DNA of 64,000 nucleotides, taken from NCBI RefSeq assembly GCF_000372065.1, contig NZ_AQVB01000013.1, positions 1 to 64,000 of the forward strand, given 5' to 3'. The notes under the pieces were generated by a model. The model worked only from the letters and a program-made list of their open reading frames with translations. It was not told the DNA's origin and searched no databases. The first letter of the stretch is position 1; each line of letters starts with the position of its first letter. This DNA comes from Oligella urethralis DSM 7531 (GTDB taxonomy: Bacteria > Pseudomonadota > Gammaproteobacteria > Burkholderiales > Burkholderiaceae_B). Of the stretch, positions 19,918-30,026 are shown in pieces. The position numbers were made by a program, and so were the translations under genes.

Positions 19918-20388
19918 TTAAAGCTGTGCCTTCAGTTGATCGAGCAACTCGGCATGTGTTTTCGCATCCACTTCACGGCGAAGAATCTGCTCAGCACCTT
20001 GTACTGCTAATGTTGCAACTTCGTCACGTAACTCATCACGTAAACGTGTTACCTCAAGAACAGCGTCCTGTTTGGCCTGGGCAATGATGCGGGCACGTTC
20101 TTGCTCAGCCTCTTCACGAGCGGCTTCAACGATTGAGGCAGCGCGTTTTTCAGCTTCAGCAAATCTTGTTTGATTCTCGGTCTTTGCTGCATTTTCGATT
20201 TCGGCGATACGACTCTGGGCTTGAGCTAAATCAGCCTTACCCTTGTCAGCAGCCGCTAGACCATCGGCTATCTTCTGTCGGCGATCGTCAATTGCTTTGA
20301 TTAGTGGTGGCCAAATAAACTTCATAGTGAACCACACTAATACTAAGAAAACGATTACCTGGAAAAAGAGCGTCGCATTTAAATTCAC
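19918..20388 (-). CDS. atpF: ATP synthase b subunit
   Basis: The 156-residue peripheral stalk protein has one N-terminal membrane helix (about 5-22, with the [16 protein letters not shown] boundary) and a long charged helix rich in Ala, Glu, Arg and Gln that forms the coiled-coil dimer. It is separated from atpE by 149 bases holding two stem-loops. Confidence 0.96.
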   Translation of the reverse strand: MNLNATLFFQVIVFLVLVWFTMKFIWPPLIKAIDDRRQKIADGLAAADKGKADLAQAQSRIAEIENAAKTENQTRFAEAEKRAASIVEAAREEAEQERARIIAQAKQDAVLEVTRLRDELRDEVATLAVQGAEQILRREVDAKTHAELLDQLKAQL

Positions 20389-20434
20389 GGTCGTTTCCCT
20401 TTTGCTAATTAAGGTCTTGCACTATGCACTACCT

Positions 20435-20523
20435 ATCCAAAACTATACTGAATTTTTGGATGCAGAGACTGACTCAACAGCCCTGCACCAATCCATCCAG
20501 TTCACAAACCATCAAGCGATGGT
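20435..20523 (-). other. Two intercistronic stem-loops between atpE and atpF
   Basis: ACCATC AAGC GATGGT (20508-20523) lies 15 bases past the atpE stop. ATCCAAAA (20435-20442) pairs perfectly with TTTTGGAT (20454-20461) closer to atpF. Neither is followed by a T-run on the minus strand, so they look like mRNA-processing or stability elements and not like terminators. A role in raising c-subunit output over the other subunits is inference. Confidence 0.4.
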
Positions 20524-20537
20524 GTTAAATCTATCGC

Positions 20538-20822
<285 letters not shown>

Positions 20823-20926
20823 TTAATTTATAAAATTAAACAGACTCTGATGAACGAGATGCCACTCAAAATCTGCTACTTAGTTGACTGAAAACATGCA
20901 CTAAGACCATTTCAGCCAACTAAATT

Positions 20927-21814
20927 CTAGTGATCTTCATGCGCCTGACCAACGTACACGAGAGTCAACATCATAAAGATAAATGCTTGTAATAAGATAA
21001 TTAAAATGTGGAAAATCGCCCAAGCTGAACCAGCTAAAATGTGACCGATACCTAAACCGATACTTAAGGCATTAAAACCACTCCATGCCGCACCCATCAG
21101 CGCGATCAGCATGAACACTAACTCACCGGCATACATCGTTGCAAAAAGTCGCATACCTAGTGATACGGTTTTAGCAAAGTACTCAATAATATTTAATAGT
21201 AAGTTAGCTGGTGCTAATAAAACCTTAGCAACCACACTCTCCGCACCGAAAGGTGCAGTAAATAAACTCTTAATAAAACCGCCTGGATTTTTGATCTTCA
21301 CACCGTAATATAAAGAAATTAACAACACGGTGATTGACATACCTAAGGTCATGTTGAGGTCAGCCGTCGGTAAAATACGGTGGTAATAAAGCACACCGTG
21401 ATTCTCAGCCGTACCCGCCAAACCAGTCCATGAGTAGATTGATGGCATCAAATCAATTGGCAATAAATCGAGGGCGTTCATCAAGGTCACCCAGACGAAG
21501 ATTGTTAGCGCTAATGGCGCAACAAACTTACGCGAAGTGGCATTGTGCACGATACTTTTAGCCTGCTCATCAACCATACCGACCAACATCTCAACGGCCA
21601 TTTGGAAGCGACCCGGTACACCAGAGGTAGCGTTTTTAGCAGCCTTATACAAGAAGAAAAGACCGATAACGCCTACTAACACAGCCCAGAAAATAGAGTC
21701 AAAGTTAATGACACTAAAATCAGCAATCGATTCCTGTGGCTTATTACTAAAATGCTCCAAATGGTGCTGAATGTAATACTGCTGTGGTGATGGTTTAACT
21801 AAAGAAGCATCCAT
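20927..21814 (-). CDS. atpB: ATP synthase a subunit
   Basis: This membrane subunit forms the proton half-channels beside the c-ring. Its 295 residues include about five or six membrane helices. The essential Arg is in [17 protein letters not shown] near 219, and the C-terminal helix has [17 protein letters not shown]. An N-terminal soluble extension of about 40 residues precedes the first helix, as in other betaproteobacteria. Confidence 0.96.
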   Translation of the reverse strand: MDASLVKPSPQQYYIQHHLEHFSNKPQESIADFSVINFDSIFWAVLVGVIGLFFLYKAAKNATSGVPGRFQMAVEMLVGMVDEQAKSIVHNATSRKFVAPLALTIFVWVTLMNALDLLPIDLMPSIYSWTGLAGTAENHGVLYYHRILPTADLNMTLGMSITVLLISLYYGVKIKNPGGFIKSLFTAPFGAESVVAKVLLAPANLLLNIIEYFAKTVSLGMRLFATMYAGELVFMLIALMGAAWSGFNALSIGLGIGHILAGSAWAIFHILIILLQAFIFMMLTLVYVGQAHEDH

Positions 21815-21936
21815 TTTGCTCCAATCTCCGTATGAACCACCCTCTTAATCAACATAACTCAATCAAGAGAGTAACAACTAATCAAATCTACTACTCTAGC
21901 CTGGCTATCAGAAGCCACCGCCCAAGCGGCTTTGAA

Positions 21937-22362
21937 CTATAGCTTTTTAAAGACTAAAAGTAATACGTATGCCTTTAAAACTACTAATAAGCCAACAAAA
22001 AACGCCGGCCATACTAAATTCGTACCAAATACCTTAATGACTAATACCATTAAGATCATCGCAACACCGATTTTAATCGCCTCACCCACTAAAAACATCG
22101 TGGCCGTGGCCGGTTTTTGCGATAACAGCCTTAACACCAAGTGCAAGACAAATAAAGCAGTCGGAATCAAATAGGTCATACCGCCTGCAATGATTGATAG
22201 CGCCGCCCAACTTGTCGATACAAGCAATGTAATTAGCGTAGCTATCAGCAATGCTACCAGTTGAGCAAGCACTGTATTTAGTAGCCCCCGAACGGCTGCC
22301 GCACTCATGCGCCGCCTTTGCTCTGGGGTTAAGCTTATCGCTTCAAATTGCTCCTGATCCAT
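21937..22362 (-). CDS. atpI: ATP synthase assembly protein I
   Basis: The 141-residue small membrane protein has four hydrophobic segments and the usual first place in the operon; AtpI helps c-ring assembly. AGGG lies four bases before the ATG at 22362. A consensus-like promoter at 22372-22400 would start transcription only about three bases before this ATG, so either translation from that transcript is leaderless, a later start such as residue 19 is used, or another promoter serves atpI. Confidence 0.85.
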   Translation of the reverse strand: MDQEQFEAISLTPEQRRRMSAAAVRGLLNTVLAQLVALLIATLITLLVSTSWAALSIIAGGMTYLIPTALFVLHLVLRLLSQKPATATMFLVGEAIKIGVAMILMVLVIKVFGTNLVWPAFFVGLLVVLKAYVLLLVFKKL

Positions 22363-22371
22363 AGCGCCCTA

Positions 22372-22400
22372 AGTATAACCTTTTTTTTACTACTTGTCAC
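22372..22400 (-). promoter_or_regulatory. Candidate sigma-70 promoter of the atp operon
   Basis: On the minus strand GTGACA (22400-22395) and TATACT (22377-22372) are 17 bases apart, both one mismatch from consensus. The rest of the 22363-22670 spacer serves the divergent M61 gene and includes a TATAAT at 22553-22558 on the plus strand without a clear -35. Confidence 0.5.
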
Positions 22401-22670
22401 ATTCAGTTGATGTGCTAGTTACATATTTTGTTGCAGTGCCGTATCAGCTTAATACGCTGTCAGTTTAAACGCTCAGCGCCTAAGCTTCACAAGCCCATCA
22501 GTAAAAATATGTGCAATCATCATGCTGAATAAATCCCTGCTCAGAGCTTGTTTATAATACTAAAGAAGTACTAAACATACGCCACAACGCTTTTGATTTG
22601 CAAAACTTTCAAAAAGCTGTCAAGAATTTAAGAACTCATGGATTTTATCAGAACTAAAGGCATTACATAG

Positions 22671-24548
22671 ATGAATAATAAAATGTTTGACGATAAAGTT
22701 TTTTATCGCATTACCTCAGATGATTTAAGCGGTCACCGTTTTAAAGTCTCACTGACCATTGCCGAACCTAACCCTGCGGGTCAAATTGTCAGCCTCCCAC
22801 GTTGGATCCCTGGTAGTTATATGATTCGCGATTTTTCTAAGCATATTGAGACCTTGCGCGCCACGCATAATAACTATCCTTTGAGTATTACCCATCTGGA
22901 TAATCACACATGGAAAATTGAGGCGGTACGAACTGGTCCGATTCAAATTGACTACACCGTTTACGCTTGGGATTTATCGGTACGTAAGGCGCATCTTGAT
23001 GAAACGCACGGCTTTTTTAATGGCACCAGTGTCTTTCTTAAAGTCCATGGACAAGAGCATTTACCTTGTTTAGTGGAGATTAAAGCGCCCAAACAAAGTA
23101 GCAAATGGCGTGTTTATACCAGTCTACCACCGGCTGAGGGTCACCCTAAAGCGGCAGCACATACACGCTTTGGTTTTTACCGCGCCAAGGATTATGATGA
23201 TTTAATCGATCACCCAGTCGAAATGGGTCGCCCTAAGGTCATTAGCTTTGTGGTGGCCGGCATTGTCCACGATATGGTCTTTACTGGTGTCTTACCCAAT
23301 ATTGATTTTGAGCGCATTGCAGCCGATACGGCTAAAATCTGCGAGGCACAAATCCGCCTATTTGAACCTGAGAGCAACACCCCTCCCTTTGGCGATCATG
23401 GTGCACGCTATGTTTTCTTAACCACGGTCACCGGCAATGATTATGGCGGTCTTGAACATCGCAATAGCACTGCCTTAATCTGCTCGCGTAAATCCTTACC
23501 GATCATTGGTCAGAACGAACAGTCCAAGGAATATCGTGAGTTCTTAGGTTTAGTCAGTCACGAGTACTTCCACAGTTGGAATATAAAACGCATTAAACCT
23601 GCGGTATTTGCGCCCTATCGCCTAGATAGAGCCACCCCTACCTCCCTTTTATGGATTTTTGAAGGCTTTACCTCCTACTATGATGATTTGATGTTGTTAC
23701 GTAGTGGTTTAATCAGCGAGCAACAGTATTTTGACTTAGTAGCAGAGACCATTAGTCGGGTTAACAATGACTCCGGACGGATTAAACAAAGTGTGGCTGA
23801 AAGCTCTTTTGATGCGTGGACTAAGTTCTATCAACAGGATGAAAATGCCCGTAACCAGATTGTTAGCTATTACACCAAGGGCTCATTGGTCGCGCTTTGT
23901 TTGGACTTATTTATACGTCAAAAGACCGAGCATGAAAAATCACTTGATGATGTGATGCGCTACTTGTGGACACATTTTGGCAAAAACTTCTATTTAGGCA
24001 GTCAACTGGGTTTACGTGAGGCGGATGTTCCCGAGGTCCTGCATCAAGCCACTGGCATCAGTCAAGATGAACTACTCAATTTCCTTGAACGCTATGTTTA
24101 TGGCACGAAAAAGCTCCCACTAAAAGCATTGCTCGAGGCCGAAGGGCTTAAACTAACGACGCTAACTAAGAAAAGCAACACACCGGTGAGCTTGGATATT
24201 CGCACGGCCAATCGTGAGGGTCAATGTGTGATTCAAAGTGTAATGCAACATGGCGCGGCACATCAGGGTGGCTTATCGGCCGGTGACGTGCTGGTGGCCA
24301 TTGATGGCTTACGCGTAAATGCTAGCAATCTGGAAGAGCTTTTAAGTCGCTACCAAAGCAAGCAAAAAGCACTAGTACATGTATTCAGACGTGATGAGTT
24401 ACGCAGCTTTACGGTGGAATTTAATACCCCACTCTATGCGGAATTTCAGCTTCAACCTAAGAAAGACCGCCTTGCTACCATGGCGCCAACGAACGAGGTT
24501 GAGGACACTAGTGAGCAAATGCCTAGCCAAGTCGAAAGCGAGCAATAG
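22671..24548 (+). CDS. M61-family glycyl aminopeptidase-like protein with PDZ domain
   Basis: The 625-residue protein begins with a beta-rich N-terminal domain containing the SLPRWIPGSYMIRDFSKHI signature. The gluzincin site is HEYFH at 297-301 followed by NIKRIKP, with the downstream Glu in WIFEGFTSYYDD. A PDZ domain sits near 510-580 (GAAHQGGLSAGDVLVAIDG). No signal peptide is visible, so it is likely cytosolic. M61 enzymes remove N-terminal Gly or Ala. The last 30 residues are polar and low in complexity. It stands alone, divergent from the atp operon. Confidence 0.9.
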   Translation: MNNKMFDDKVFYRITSDDLSGHRFKVSLTIAEPNPAGQIVSLPRWIPGSYMIRDFSKHIETLRATHNNYPLSITHLDNHTWKIEAVRTGPIQIDYTVYAWDLSVRKAHLDETHGFFNGTSVFLKVHGQEHLPCLVEIKAPKQSSKWRVYTSLPPAEGHPKAAAHTRFGFYRAKDYDDLIDHPVEMGRPKVISFVVAGIVHDMVFTGVLPNIDFERIAADTAKICEAQIRLFEPESNTPPFGDHGARYVFLTTVTGNDYGGLEHRNSTALICSRKSLPIIGQNEQSKEYREFLGLVSHEYFHSWNIKRIKPAVFAPYRLDRATPTSLLWIFEGFTSYYDDLMLLRSGLISEQQYFDLVAETISRVNNDSGRIKQSVAESSFDAWTKFYQQDENARNQIVSYYTKGSLVALCLDLFIRQKTEHEKSLDDVMRYLWTHFGKNFYLGSQLGLREADVPEVLHQATGISQDELLNFLERYVYGTKKLPLKALLEAEGLKLTTLTKKSNTPVSLDIRTANREGQCVIQSVMQHGAAHQGGLSAGDVLVAIDGLRVNASNLEELLSRYQSKQKALVHVFRRDELRSFTVEFNTPLYAEFQLQPKKDRLATMAPTNEVEDTSEQMPSQVESEQ

Positions 24549-24589
24549 CAAAACACTAGCTGCTTCCTAAGCTAAATTTATAAGCAGCA

Positions 24590-24634
24590 AGGGCTTTTCT
24601 TTCATCGGCGCACAAGCCGTGATAGAGAAGCCCT
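24590..24634. terminator. Stem-loop between the convergent M61 and moeB genes
   Basis: AGGGCTTTTCT (24590-24600) pairs with AGAGAAGCCCT (24624-24634) with one mismatch, and an inner GGC/GCC stem extends it. The T-tracts are poor, but the position between two converging stop codons suggests bidirectional termination. Confidence 0.5.
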
Positions 24635-24644
24635 AAACTAGACT

Positions 24645-25409
24645 TTATCGCGATGTGTTGGCACAAACACGACACTGTGGGTTTTTACTGAGTTTAAACT
24701 CATGCCAACGGGTATTGCGCCCATCAAACATCAATAAACGCCCCTGCAGGGACTGACCTATTCCCAACAAAAGCTTTAGCGCCTCATGTGCCTGCATCAT
24801 ACCGATACTCCCCACCACCGTGGATAGCACACCTAAAGTAGCGCAGTTATCGGGTTGTAAATTCTCACTGGGATCATATTGACAGGCGTAGCATGGGCTT
24901 TTTTCATCCCTAAAATCAAACACCGTCACCTGTCCATCAAAGCGAATTGCTGCCGCTGATACCATGGGTACACGATGCTTGAAACACATGCGATTTAGTT
25001 GCTGGCGCGTAGCAAAGTTATCGGTGCATTCAAGCACCAAATCGACTTGTTGCATTAGCGCATCGAGCTGCTCATCATTGAGACGCCCATGATGGGGGAT
25101 AAGCTCCACCTCGGGATTTAGCGCTTGCGCCATCAATTTAGCCGACGCCACTTTAGGCATAGCGATCCGCTCATTGGTGTGCACAATTTGGCGCTGCAGA
25201 TTGCTTAATTCAACCGTATCATCGTCCACCAAATGAATGGTGCCCACACCGGCGGCTACTAAATACATGAGCGCCGGTGCGCCCAGGCCACCCGCTCCCA
25301 CCATCAGGATACGGCTATTGATTAAACGCTCTTGGCCCTCAAAACCAAAGCCGTCCAGCATAATATGACGGGCATAGCGTAACAACTGCTCATCATTCAG
25401 CTGACTCAA
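24645..25409 (-). CDS. moeB: MoeB/ThiF/HesA-family adenylyltransferase
   Basis: This E1-like enzyme adenylates the C-terminal glycine of a small sulfur carrier (MoaD or ThiS). ATP-binding GAGGLGAPAL is near 38-47, with DDDTVELSNLQRQ after it. Two zinc CxxC pairs are CYAC and the C-terminal CRVC. No ATG lies near the conserved start. The TTG at 25409 is six bases from GGAGAG and fits the family opening LNDEQLLRYARHIML; a TTG at 25421 is the alternative. Either start overlaps the end of ctpA, so translation is coupled. Whether it serves molybdopterin, thiamine or both cannot be told. Confidence 0.85.
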   Translation of the reverse strand: MSQLNDEQLLRYARHIMLDGFGFEGQERLINSRILMVGAGGLGAPALMYLVAAGVGTIHLVDDDTVELSNLQRQIVHTNERIAMPKVASAKLMAQALNPEVELIPHHGRLNDEQLDALMQQVDLVLECTDNFATRQQLNRMCFKHRVPMVSAAAIRFDGQVTVFDFRDEKSPCYACQYDPSENLQPDNCATLGVLSTVVGSIGMMQAHEALKLLLGIGQSLQGRLLMFDGRNTRWHEFKLSKNPQCRVCANTSR

Positions 25410-26916
25410 GATACTCTCCAATCAAGTAATTCACTGCTTGCTGCAGCTGATAGTCCTCAGCCGAACCAAAAGTATACATCTCAAGCTCTGAAGCATCGTC
25501 TGCCGTCTCAGACTCAATCGCATCAACCTCTTCAACGGTAGTTGTCGCCTCATCTGCAGAGGTACTAGCAGCGGCGGACTCGGCACTCGCCTCAGCGGCT
25601 GGCTGCGAACTCACAACTTCCTCATCGCCGACTAAATGGTCTTTTAAGTCTGACTCGCGCGGTACACTGAAAAAATTACCCTTTTCAGTGTCAGTCACCA
25701 CAATATCCGGCTCAATCCCAGTGGCCTGAATAGAACGGTCCTTAGGGGTGTAATAACGTGCAATGGTCAATTTAACGCCAGTGTCATCACCTAATGCCAT
25801 CACCACCTGCACAGAGCCTTTACCGAAACTGCGATTACCCATAATCGTGGCGCGTTCATAATCCTGCAAGGCACCCGCTACAATCTCTGAGGCCGAGGCA
25901 GAACCAACGTTAATTAGTAGCACCATTGGGATCTTGCGACTCCACGTCGGTAAGTTCTTGAGCGGATCACGATGATTTAAACTATAGTCGCTAGGTACCA
26001 CACGATAACGTAAGTTCACCTCACCACGGCTTTTGGTATAAACAACCAACTTTTCAGGTTCAATAAAGGCGCCAGCCACACCTACCGCAGCATTTAATAA
26101 GCCACCGGGATCATTACGCAAATCAAGCACCAATGCTTTAGGCTCTACTTTAAAATCATTGAGATGCTTCACCAAATCCTCAACCGTGCGCTCTTGAAAC
26201 TGAGAAATTCGGAGATAAGCAATATCACGCTCAAGCATTTTGCTACGAACACTTTGCACCTTAATTAAATCTCTAACGATCTCAAAATCCAGTATTTCCT
26301 CGCCACGACGCACCGTCAACACAATACTTGAACCCGGCTCCCCACGTAGTTTTTTAACCACCTCAGCTAAAGGCATCTCGGTGACAGCCATGCCATCGAC
26401 TTTAACAATCACATCACCGGGTCGAATACCAGCTTTGGCAGCAGGACTATCCTCAATCGGGGAGATAATTTCAATTTCCTTATTAGCCCTGTCCTCAATC
26501 TCGATACCCAAACCACCAAAAGCACCCTCGGTTGCCTCTTGTAAACTAGTAAAGGCCTCTTCGTTAAGATAACTGGAGTGTGGATCTAAACTATCCATCA
26601 TGCCGTTAATGGCCGCCTCGACCAATTTAGAATTTTCCACGGGCTCAACATAACGATTTTTAATAGCGGCAAAGACCGAGGCAAAGCGACGCAACTCCTC
26701 ATAGGGCAAACGATCGTCTAACTCGGGAATCGCTTCAATCACAGGGACCTGCTCGATCACTTCAAGACTAAGTTGATCCTGCTTTTGCGCCTGCAAGGAA
26801 TCCGCTCTAGCCACCGAGGTGTAAGCCAGCAAAACCAATAGACACAGCGCCGAGCCTAATGCCGTAAACTGCTTGGAAAGCGATTGCTTAGAGATAAGAT
26901 TAGAAATAGAAAGCAT
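25393..26916 (-). CDS. ctpA: C-terminal processing peptidase (S41), periplasmic
   Basis: This tail-specific protease trims or degrades periplasmic proteins; homologues control peptidoglycan hydrolases. The 507 residues comprise a signal segment (about 18-38), a PDZ domain (GIEIEDRANKEIEIISPIED to about 200) and the S41 core with catalytic Ser in NVGSASASEI and Lys in FGKGSVQ. The last 70 residues are an Ala/Ser/Glu-rich acidic tail ahead of a short conserved end. It sits between envC and moeB, so an effect on cell-wall hydrolysis is plausible. Confidence 0.92.
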   Translation of the reverse strand: MLSISNLISKQSLSKQFTALGSALCLLVLLAYTSVARADSLQAQKQDQLSLEVIEQVPVIEAIPELDDRLPYEELRRFASVFAAIKNRYVEPVENSKLVEAAINGMMDSLDPHSSYLNEEAFTSLQEATEGAFGGLGIEIEDRANKEIEIISPIEDSPAAKAGIRPGDVIVKVDGMAVTEMPLAEVVKKLRGEPGSSIVLTVRRGEEILDFEIVRDLIKVQSVRSKMLERDIAYLRISQFQERTVEDLVKHLNDFKVEPKALVLDLRNDPGGLLNAAVGVAGAFIEPEKLVVYTKSRGEVNLRYRVVPSDYSLNHRDPLKNLPTWSRKIPMVLLINVGSASASEIVAGALQDYERATIMGNRSFGKGSVQVVMALGDDTGVKLTIARYYTPKDRSIQATGIEPDIVVTDTEKGNFFSVPRESDLKDHLVGDEEVVSSQPAAEASAESAAASTSADEATTTVEEVDAIESETADDASELEMYTFGSAEDYQLQQAVNYLIGEYLESAE

Positions 26917-26938
26917 GATGCACCTTTGCTTTTAAAAG

Positions 26939-28615
26939 CTATTTTGCCAGCATCCGCAGGGGATCAATGGGCTGCGTACCGCGACGAATTTCAAAATATA
27001 AAGCCGGCTCCACTTGACCACCGGTTGAACCTGCACGAGCGATGGTTTGACCAGAGCGCACTGTCTGACCAACCTTTAGCGATAAGCTCTGATTGTAGCC
27101 ATAGACACTCATATAGTCATTACCATGATCGACGATGATTAAATTACCAAAACCGCGCATCCAGTCCGCAAATACCACCGTACCACCCGCAACGGCTTTT
27201 ACCGGGGCCCCTGCCTTGGCCTGAATCAAAATACCGCGCCAAACCCCACCCGTATCAGGACGGGTACGACCAAATTTACCCTGTATCGTGCCGCGTAAGG
27301 GCCAAGGCGCACCTTGGGGAATACCGGCAGTGGTTGAGGCAGCCAGGGCTTTGGCCTTACGTTCATCCTCACGTGCTTGAGCTTCCAAGCGTTGTGCTTC
27401 TAAGGCTCGCTCTCTTGCTAGCCGCGCCTTGGCCGCTTCAATTTCGGCATTTTCCTGCTGCTGACGGGCTGCGGCTAATTGCTGCTGACTTTGCGCTCGC
27501 TGATTCAACATCGCCGTCATCCGACGCTTGGCTTGATCTAAGGCCTCAGGACCTATGGCACGGGCAATATCATTTTCAACGGCGCGAATCTGAATTTCAG
27601 TTAAACGCTGCTGTGATAGGGCCTCTTGCTGCTTTTGTTGAGCTTGGGCACGCAAGGCTGCTGCACGTTCAGCCTGCTGTTGTGCGAGCGCAGCCTGCTC
27701 TGCTGCACGCTTGGCTTGTGCCTCACGTTCTTGCGCCAACTGCTGCTGATGCGCTAAGGCGCGACGTTGACGCTCTATGGCCGCTTGTTGTGCTAGCTCC
27801 CTTTGTTGAGTAATGGTACGACCAAGCTCACCAATAAGACTATCCAAGCGCTGCTGATCGCCTTTAAGACGCCCCTGTTCGGCACGACGACGCTTCAGAT
27901 CGCTTTCAATCTTAGCCAACTCACCCTGATACTTTTGCTGCTCTTTTTCTAATTCATTTTTACTCGCTAGGCTTTGCTGTGCTAGGCGTTCAATCTTTTG
28001 CTGCCGTCCCTTAATCTCGGATTCGGTTTTTTGCAGGCTTAATAACGCCCGGTTTAACTCTTCGACGGCACGCGCCCGAGCTCTAGCCACATAACTTAAA
28101 TAACCCATATCACGACCGATTTTCTGAGCATCGCCACCGGATAATAGCGCCGACCACGGTGATAAACCAGAAGTGTATTGGGTATAAATCTGCTGCCCTA
28201 GATCCTCCTGCCGCTCCGCTAGCAGTATGCGCTGACCATCCGCTTGTCGGCGCAACAAGACGATCTCATGCTCTGTTTCATCCTGCTGCTCTTGTAAGCG
28301 ATCGAGCTCAGCATTAATGCGCGAGATATTGCGCTCGGATTGACCAAGCCTATCCACCACATCCTTTTTCTCAGTTTCCTGAGACTGAATGGCTTTTTTG
28401 ATGGAGTCGATCCTTTTCTCCAGCTCGGCACGCTGCCTTTCAGCCGATTTTTGCTGTTGACTTAAATCGCTAAGTGATTGCGATTGTGCTATTGCCACCT
28501 TGGCCAAGGCAGAACAGACCAAAAAAAGAGCGGCACAGGCAGCTACTGCTGCTCTGCTCGCTCTTTTTATCTGCTTAGCTCGAATTGAATTACGTGTTAT
28601 CGGTACCACAGCCAT
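26939..28615 (-). CDS. envC: EnvC-like murein hydrolase activator (degenerate M23 domain)
   Basis: EnvC activates septal amidases during cell separation. The 558-residue protein has an N-terminal membrane or signal segment (about 22-43), a long Gln/Glu/Ala/Arg-rich coiled coil (45-430) and a C-terminal LytM domain (about 445-557). The zinc ligands expected in a working M23 peptidase are missing: the HxxxD region reads RGILIQAKAG and the HxH region reads LYFEIR. That is the hallmark of an activator, not an enzyme. The order gpmA-envC-ctpA-moeB is common in betaproteobacteria. Confidence 0.9.
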   Translation of the reverse strand: MAVVPITRNSIRAKQIKRASRAAVAACAALFLVCSALAKVAIAQSQSLSDLSQQQKSAERQRAELEKRIDSIKKAIQSQETEKKDVVDRLGQSERNISRINAELDRLQEQQDETEHEIVLLRRQADGQRILLAERQEDLGQQIYTQYTSGLSPWSALLSGGDAQKIGRDMGYLSYVARARARAVEELNRALLSLQKTESEIKGRQQKIERLAQQSLASKNELEKEQQKYQGELAKIESDLKRRRAEQGRLKGDQQRLDSLIGELGRTITQQRELAQQAAIERQRRALAHQQQLAQEREAQAKRAAEQAALAQQQAERAAALRAQAQQKQQEALSQQRLTEIQIRAVENDIARAIGPEALDQAKRRMTAMLNQRAQSQQQLAAARQQQENAEIEAAKARLARERALEAQRLEAQAREDERKAKALAASTTAGIPQGAPWPLRGTIQGKFGRTRPDTGGVWRGILIQAKAGAPVKAVAGGTVVFADWMRGFGNLIIVDHGNDYMSVYGYNQSLSLKVGQTVRSGQTIARAGSTGGQVEPALYFEIRRGTQPIDPLRMLAK

Positions 28616-28656
28616 TCATTTAAATATAAACTAAAAATCACTCGGCCTTGTGGTAA

Positions 28657-29403
28657 CTACTTCGCCTTACCCTGAGCGGCCACCTCAGCCATCGCCTTAG
28701 CAATTTCCTCTGGATCGCCTAGGTAGTAGTGACGAATTGCCTTAAGATTTTCATCTAACTCATACACTAGCGGCTGACCGGTCGGGATATTTAAATGCAC
28801 AATATCCTCTTCGGAAATTTCGTCAAATAAGTTAATTAGGGCACGAATGCTATTCCCATGCGCTGTCACCAAAATACGCTTACCGCTCTTAATGGCAGGG
28901 GCAATTTCCTCATCCCACAGTGGCTTAACACGCACAATCGTATCTTTGAGACACTCAGCTGCCGGCAACTCCTCCGCTGGGATCTGCGCATAGCGACTAT
29001 CAAAACGTGGGTGACGCTCATCATCCAAAGACAAAGGCTCAGGACCAATCGCAAAAGCACGACGCCAGATGAGCACTTGCTCATCACCGTATTTAGCCGC
29101 TGTTTCAGCCTTATTCAGGCCAGTCAGCGCCCCATAATGACGCTCGTTTAAACGCCAACTCGGCGTATAGGGTACATACATCGTCTCCATGCTATCTAAG
29201 GCAATCCATAGGGTGCGAATGGCACGCTTTAAATACGAGGTATAGGCCTGATCAAAGACATAACCCTCCCGCTTTAAAAGCTCACCAGCCTGCTTTGCTT
29301 GAGCTCGACCCTCCTCCGTCAAATCCACATCCGCCCAACCAGTAAAACGGTTTTCTAGGTTCCACTGACTTTGACCATGACGCATTAAAACGATTTTATA
29401 CAT
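28657..29403 (-). CDS. gpmA: 2,3-bisphosphoglycerate-dependent phosphoglycerate mutase
   Basis: It interconverts 3- and 2-phosphoglycerate in glycolysis. Catalytic His is in [19 protein letters not shown] at residues 8-10, the second His in [10 protein letters not shown] near 183, with ERHYGALTG near 88-96. The start was set at ATG 29403 (248 residues, the family length) with AAGGA upstream; the frame is open for 22 more codons upstream, but that extension has no family features. The divergent spacer to the rhodanese gene holds an inverted repeat TTAGCCA (29462-29468) / TGGCTAA (29482-29488). Confidence 0.95.
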   Translation of the reverse strand: MYKIVLMRHGQSQWNLENRFTGWADVDLTEEGRAQAKQAGELLKREGYVFDQAYTSYLKRAIRTLWIALDSMETMYVPYTPSWRLNERHYGALTGLNKAETAAKYGDEQVLIWRRAFAIGPEPLSLDDERHPRFDSRYAQIPAEELPAAECLKDTIVRVKPLWDEEIAPAIKSGKRILVTAHGNSIRALINLFDEISEEDIVHLNIPTGQPLVYELDENLKAIRHYYLGDPEEIAKAMAEVAAQGKAK

Positions 29404-29554
29404 AATAATTGCTATCCTTAGATTGATAAATAAAGCGTTTCTATGATTAATTTCATCTATTTTAGCCAACTTAGCTTATTGTGGCTAAGGCTATTTTATA
29501 ATCGACAAATTAATCTTATTAATATCGCCATTTTGGCAGAGTCAGGTAGCAAAC

Positions 29555-29974
29555 GTGGAATTTATTACTTTTAACAACACTTATTTATTTATTATTGCTG
29601 CGCTTTTGTCTGGCGCTGTACTGGCTGTTCAATATAGCCGTGCCGGCAAGGGTCTTTCACCGGCTCAAACCGTCTCCATGACCAATAGCAAAGCGCTGAT
29701 TATTGATATACGAGACAGCGAGCAGTATCAAGCAGGCACCATCGCTAACGCCATCCATATCCCCATGGATCAACTAAAAGCGCGAGCTGCGACCCTCGCT
29801 AAAGACAAAGCTGTGGTCGTGATTGATCAGGATGGACGCCGTGCGCCTGCTGCTGCCAATCTATTAAAAAAAGAGGGTATTGAGGATGTACACTACCTCA
29901 GTGGTGGTTTGGTCTCTTGGCTCAAAGAGAATTTACCCTTAAAAAAACCCACTGGCGCTAAAAAGCTCAAATAG
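29555..29974 (+). CDS. Membrane-anchored rhodanese-like protein lacking the active cysteine
   Basis: The 139-residue protein has an N-terminal membrane anchor (about 8-28) and one rhodanese fold with LIIDIRDSEQYQAGTIANAI. At the active-site loop, where active rhodaneses have a Cys, the sequence reads VVVIDQDGRRAPAAA, so an Asp stands in its place and sulfur transfer is unlikely. The start is GTG at 29555, with AGG eight bases upstream. It heads the rhodanese-grxC-secB-gpsA cluster common in betaproteobacteria; a structural or binding role is inference. Confidence 0.85.
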   Translation: MEFITFNNTYLFIIAALLSGAVLAVQYSRAGKGLSPAQTVSMTNSKALIIDIRDSEQYQAGTIANAIHIPMDQLKARAATLAKDKAVVVIDQDGRRAPAAANLLKKEGIEDVHYLSGGLVSWLKENLPLKKPTGAKKLK

Positions 29975-30026
29975 TGCTCTCTGAACACTATAATACGCAT
30001 ACACTTTCAACTTATAAGAGGAAACA

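Noticed and set aside
27334-27813. A 159-codon plus-strand frame opposite envC
   Set aside because: It is the mirror of the Gln/Ala/Arg-rich coiled-coil codons of envC and has no ribosome site or recognisable domain.
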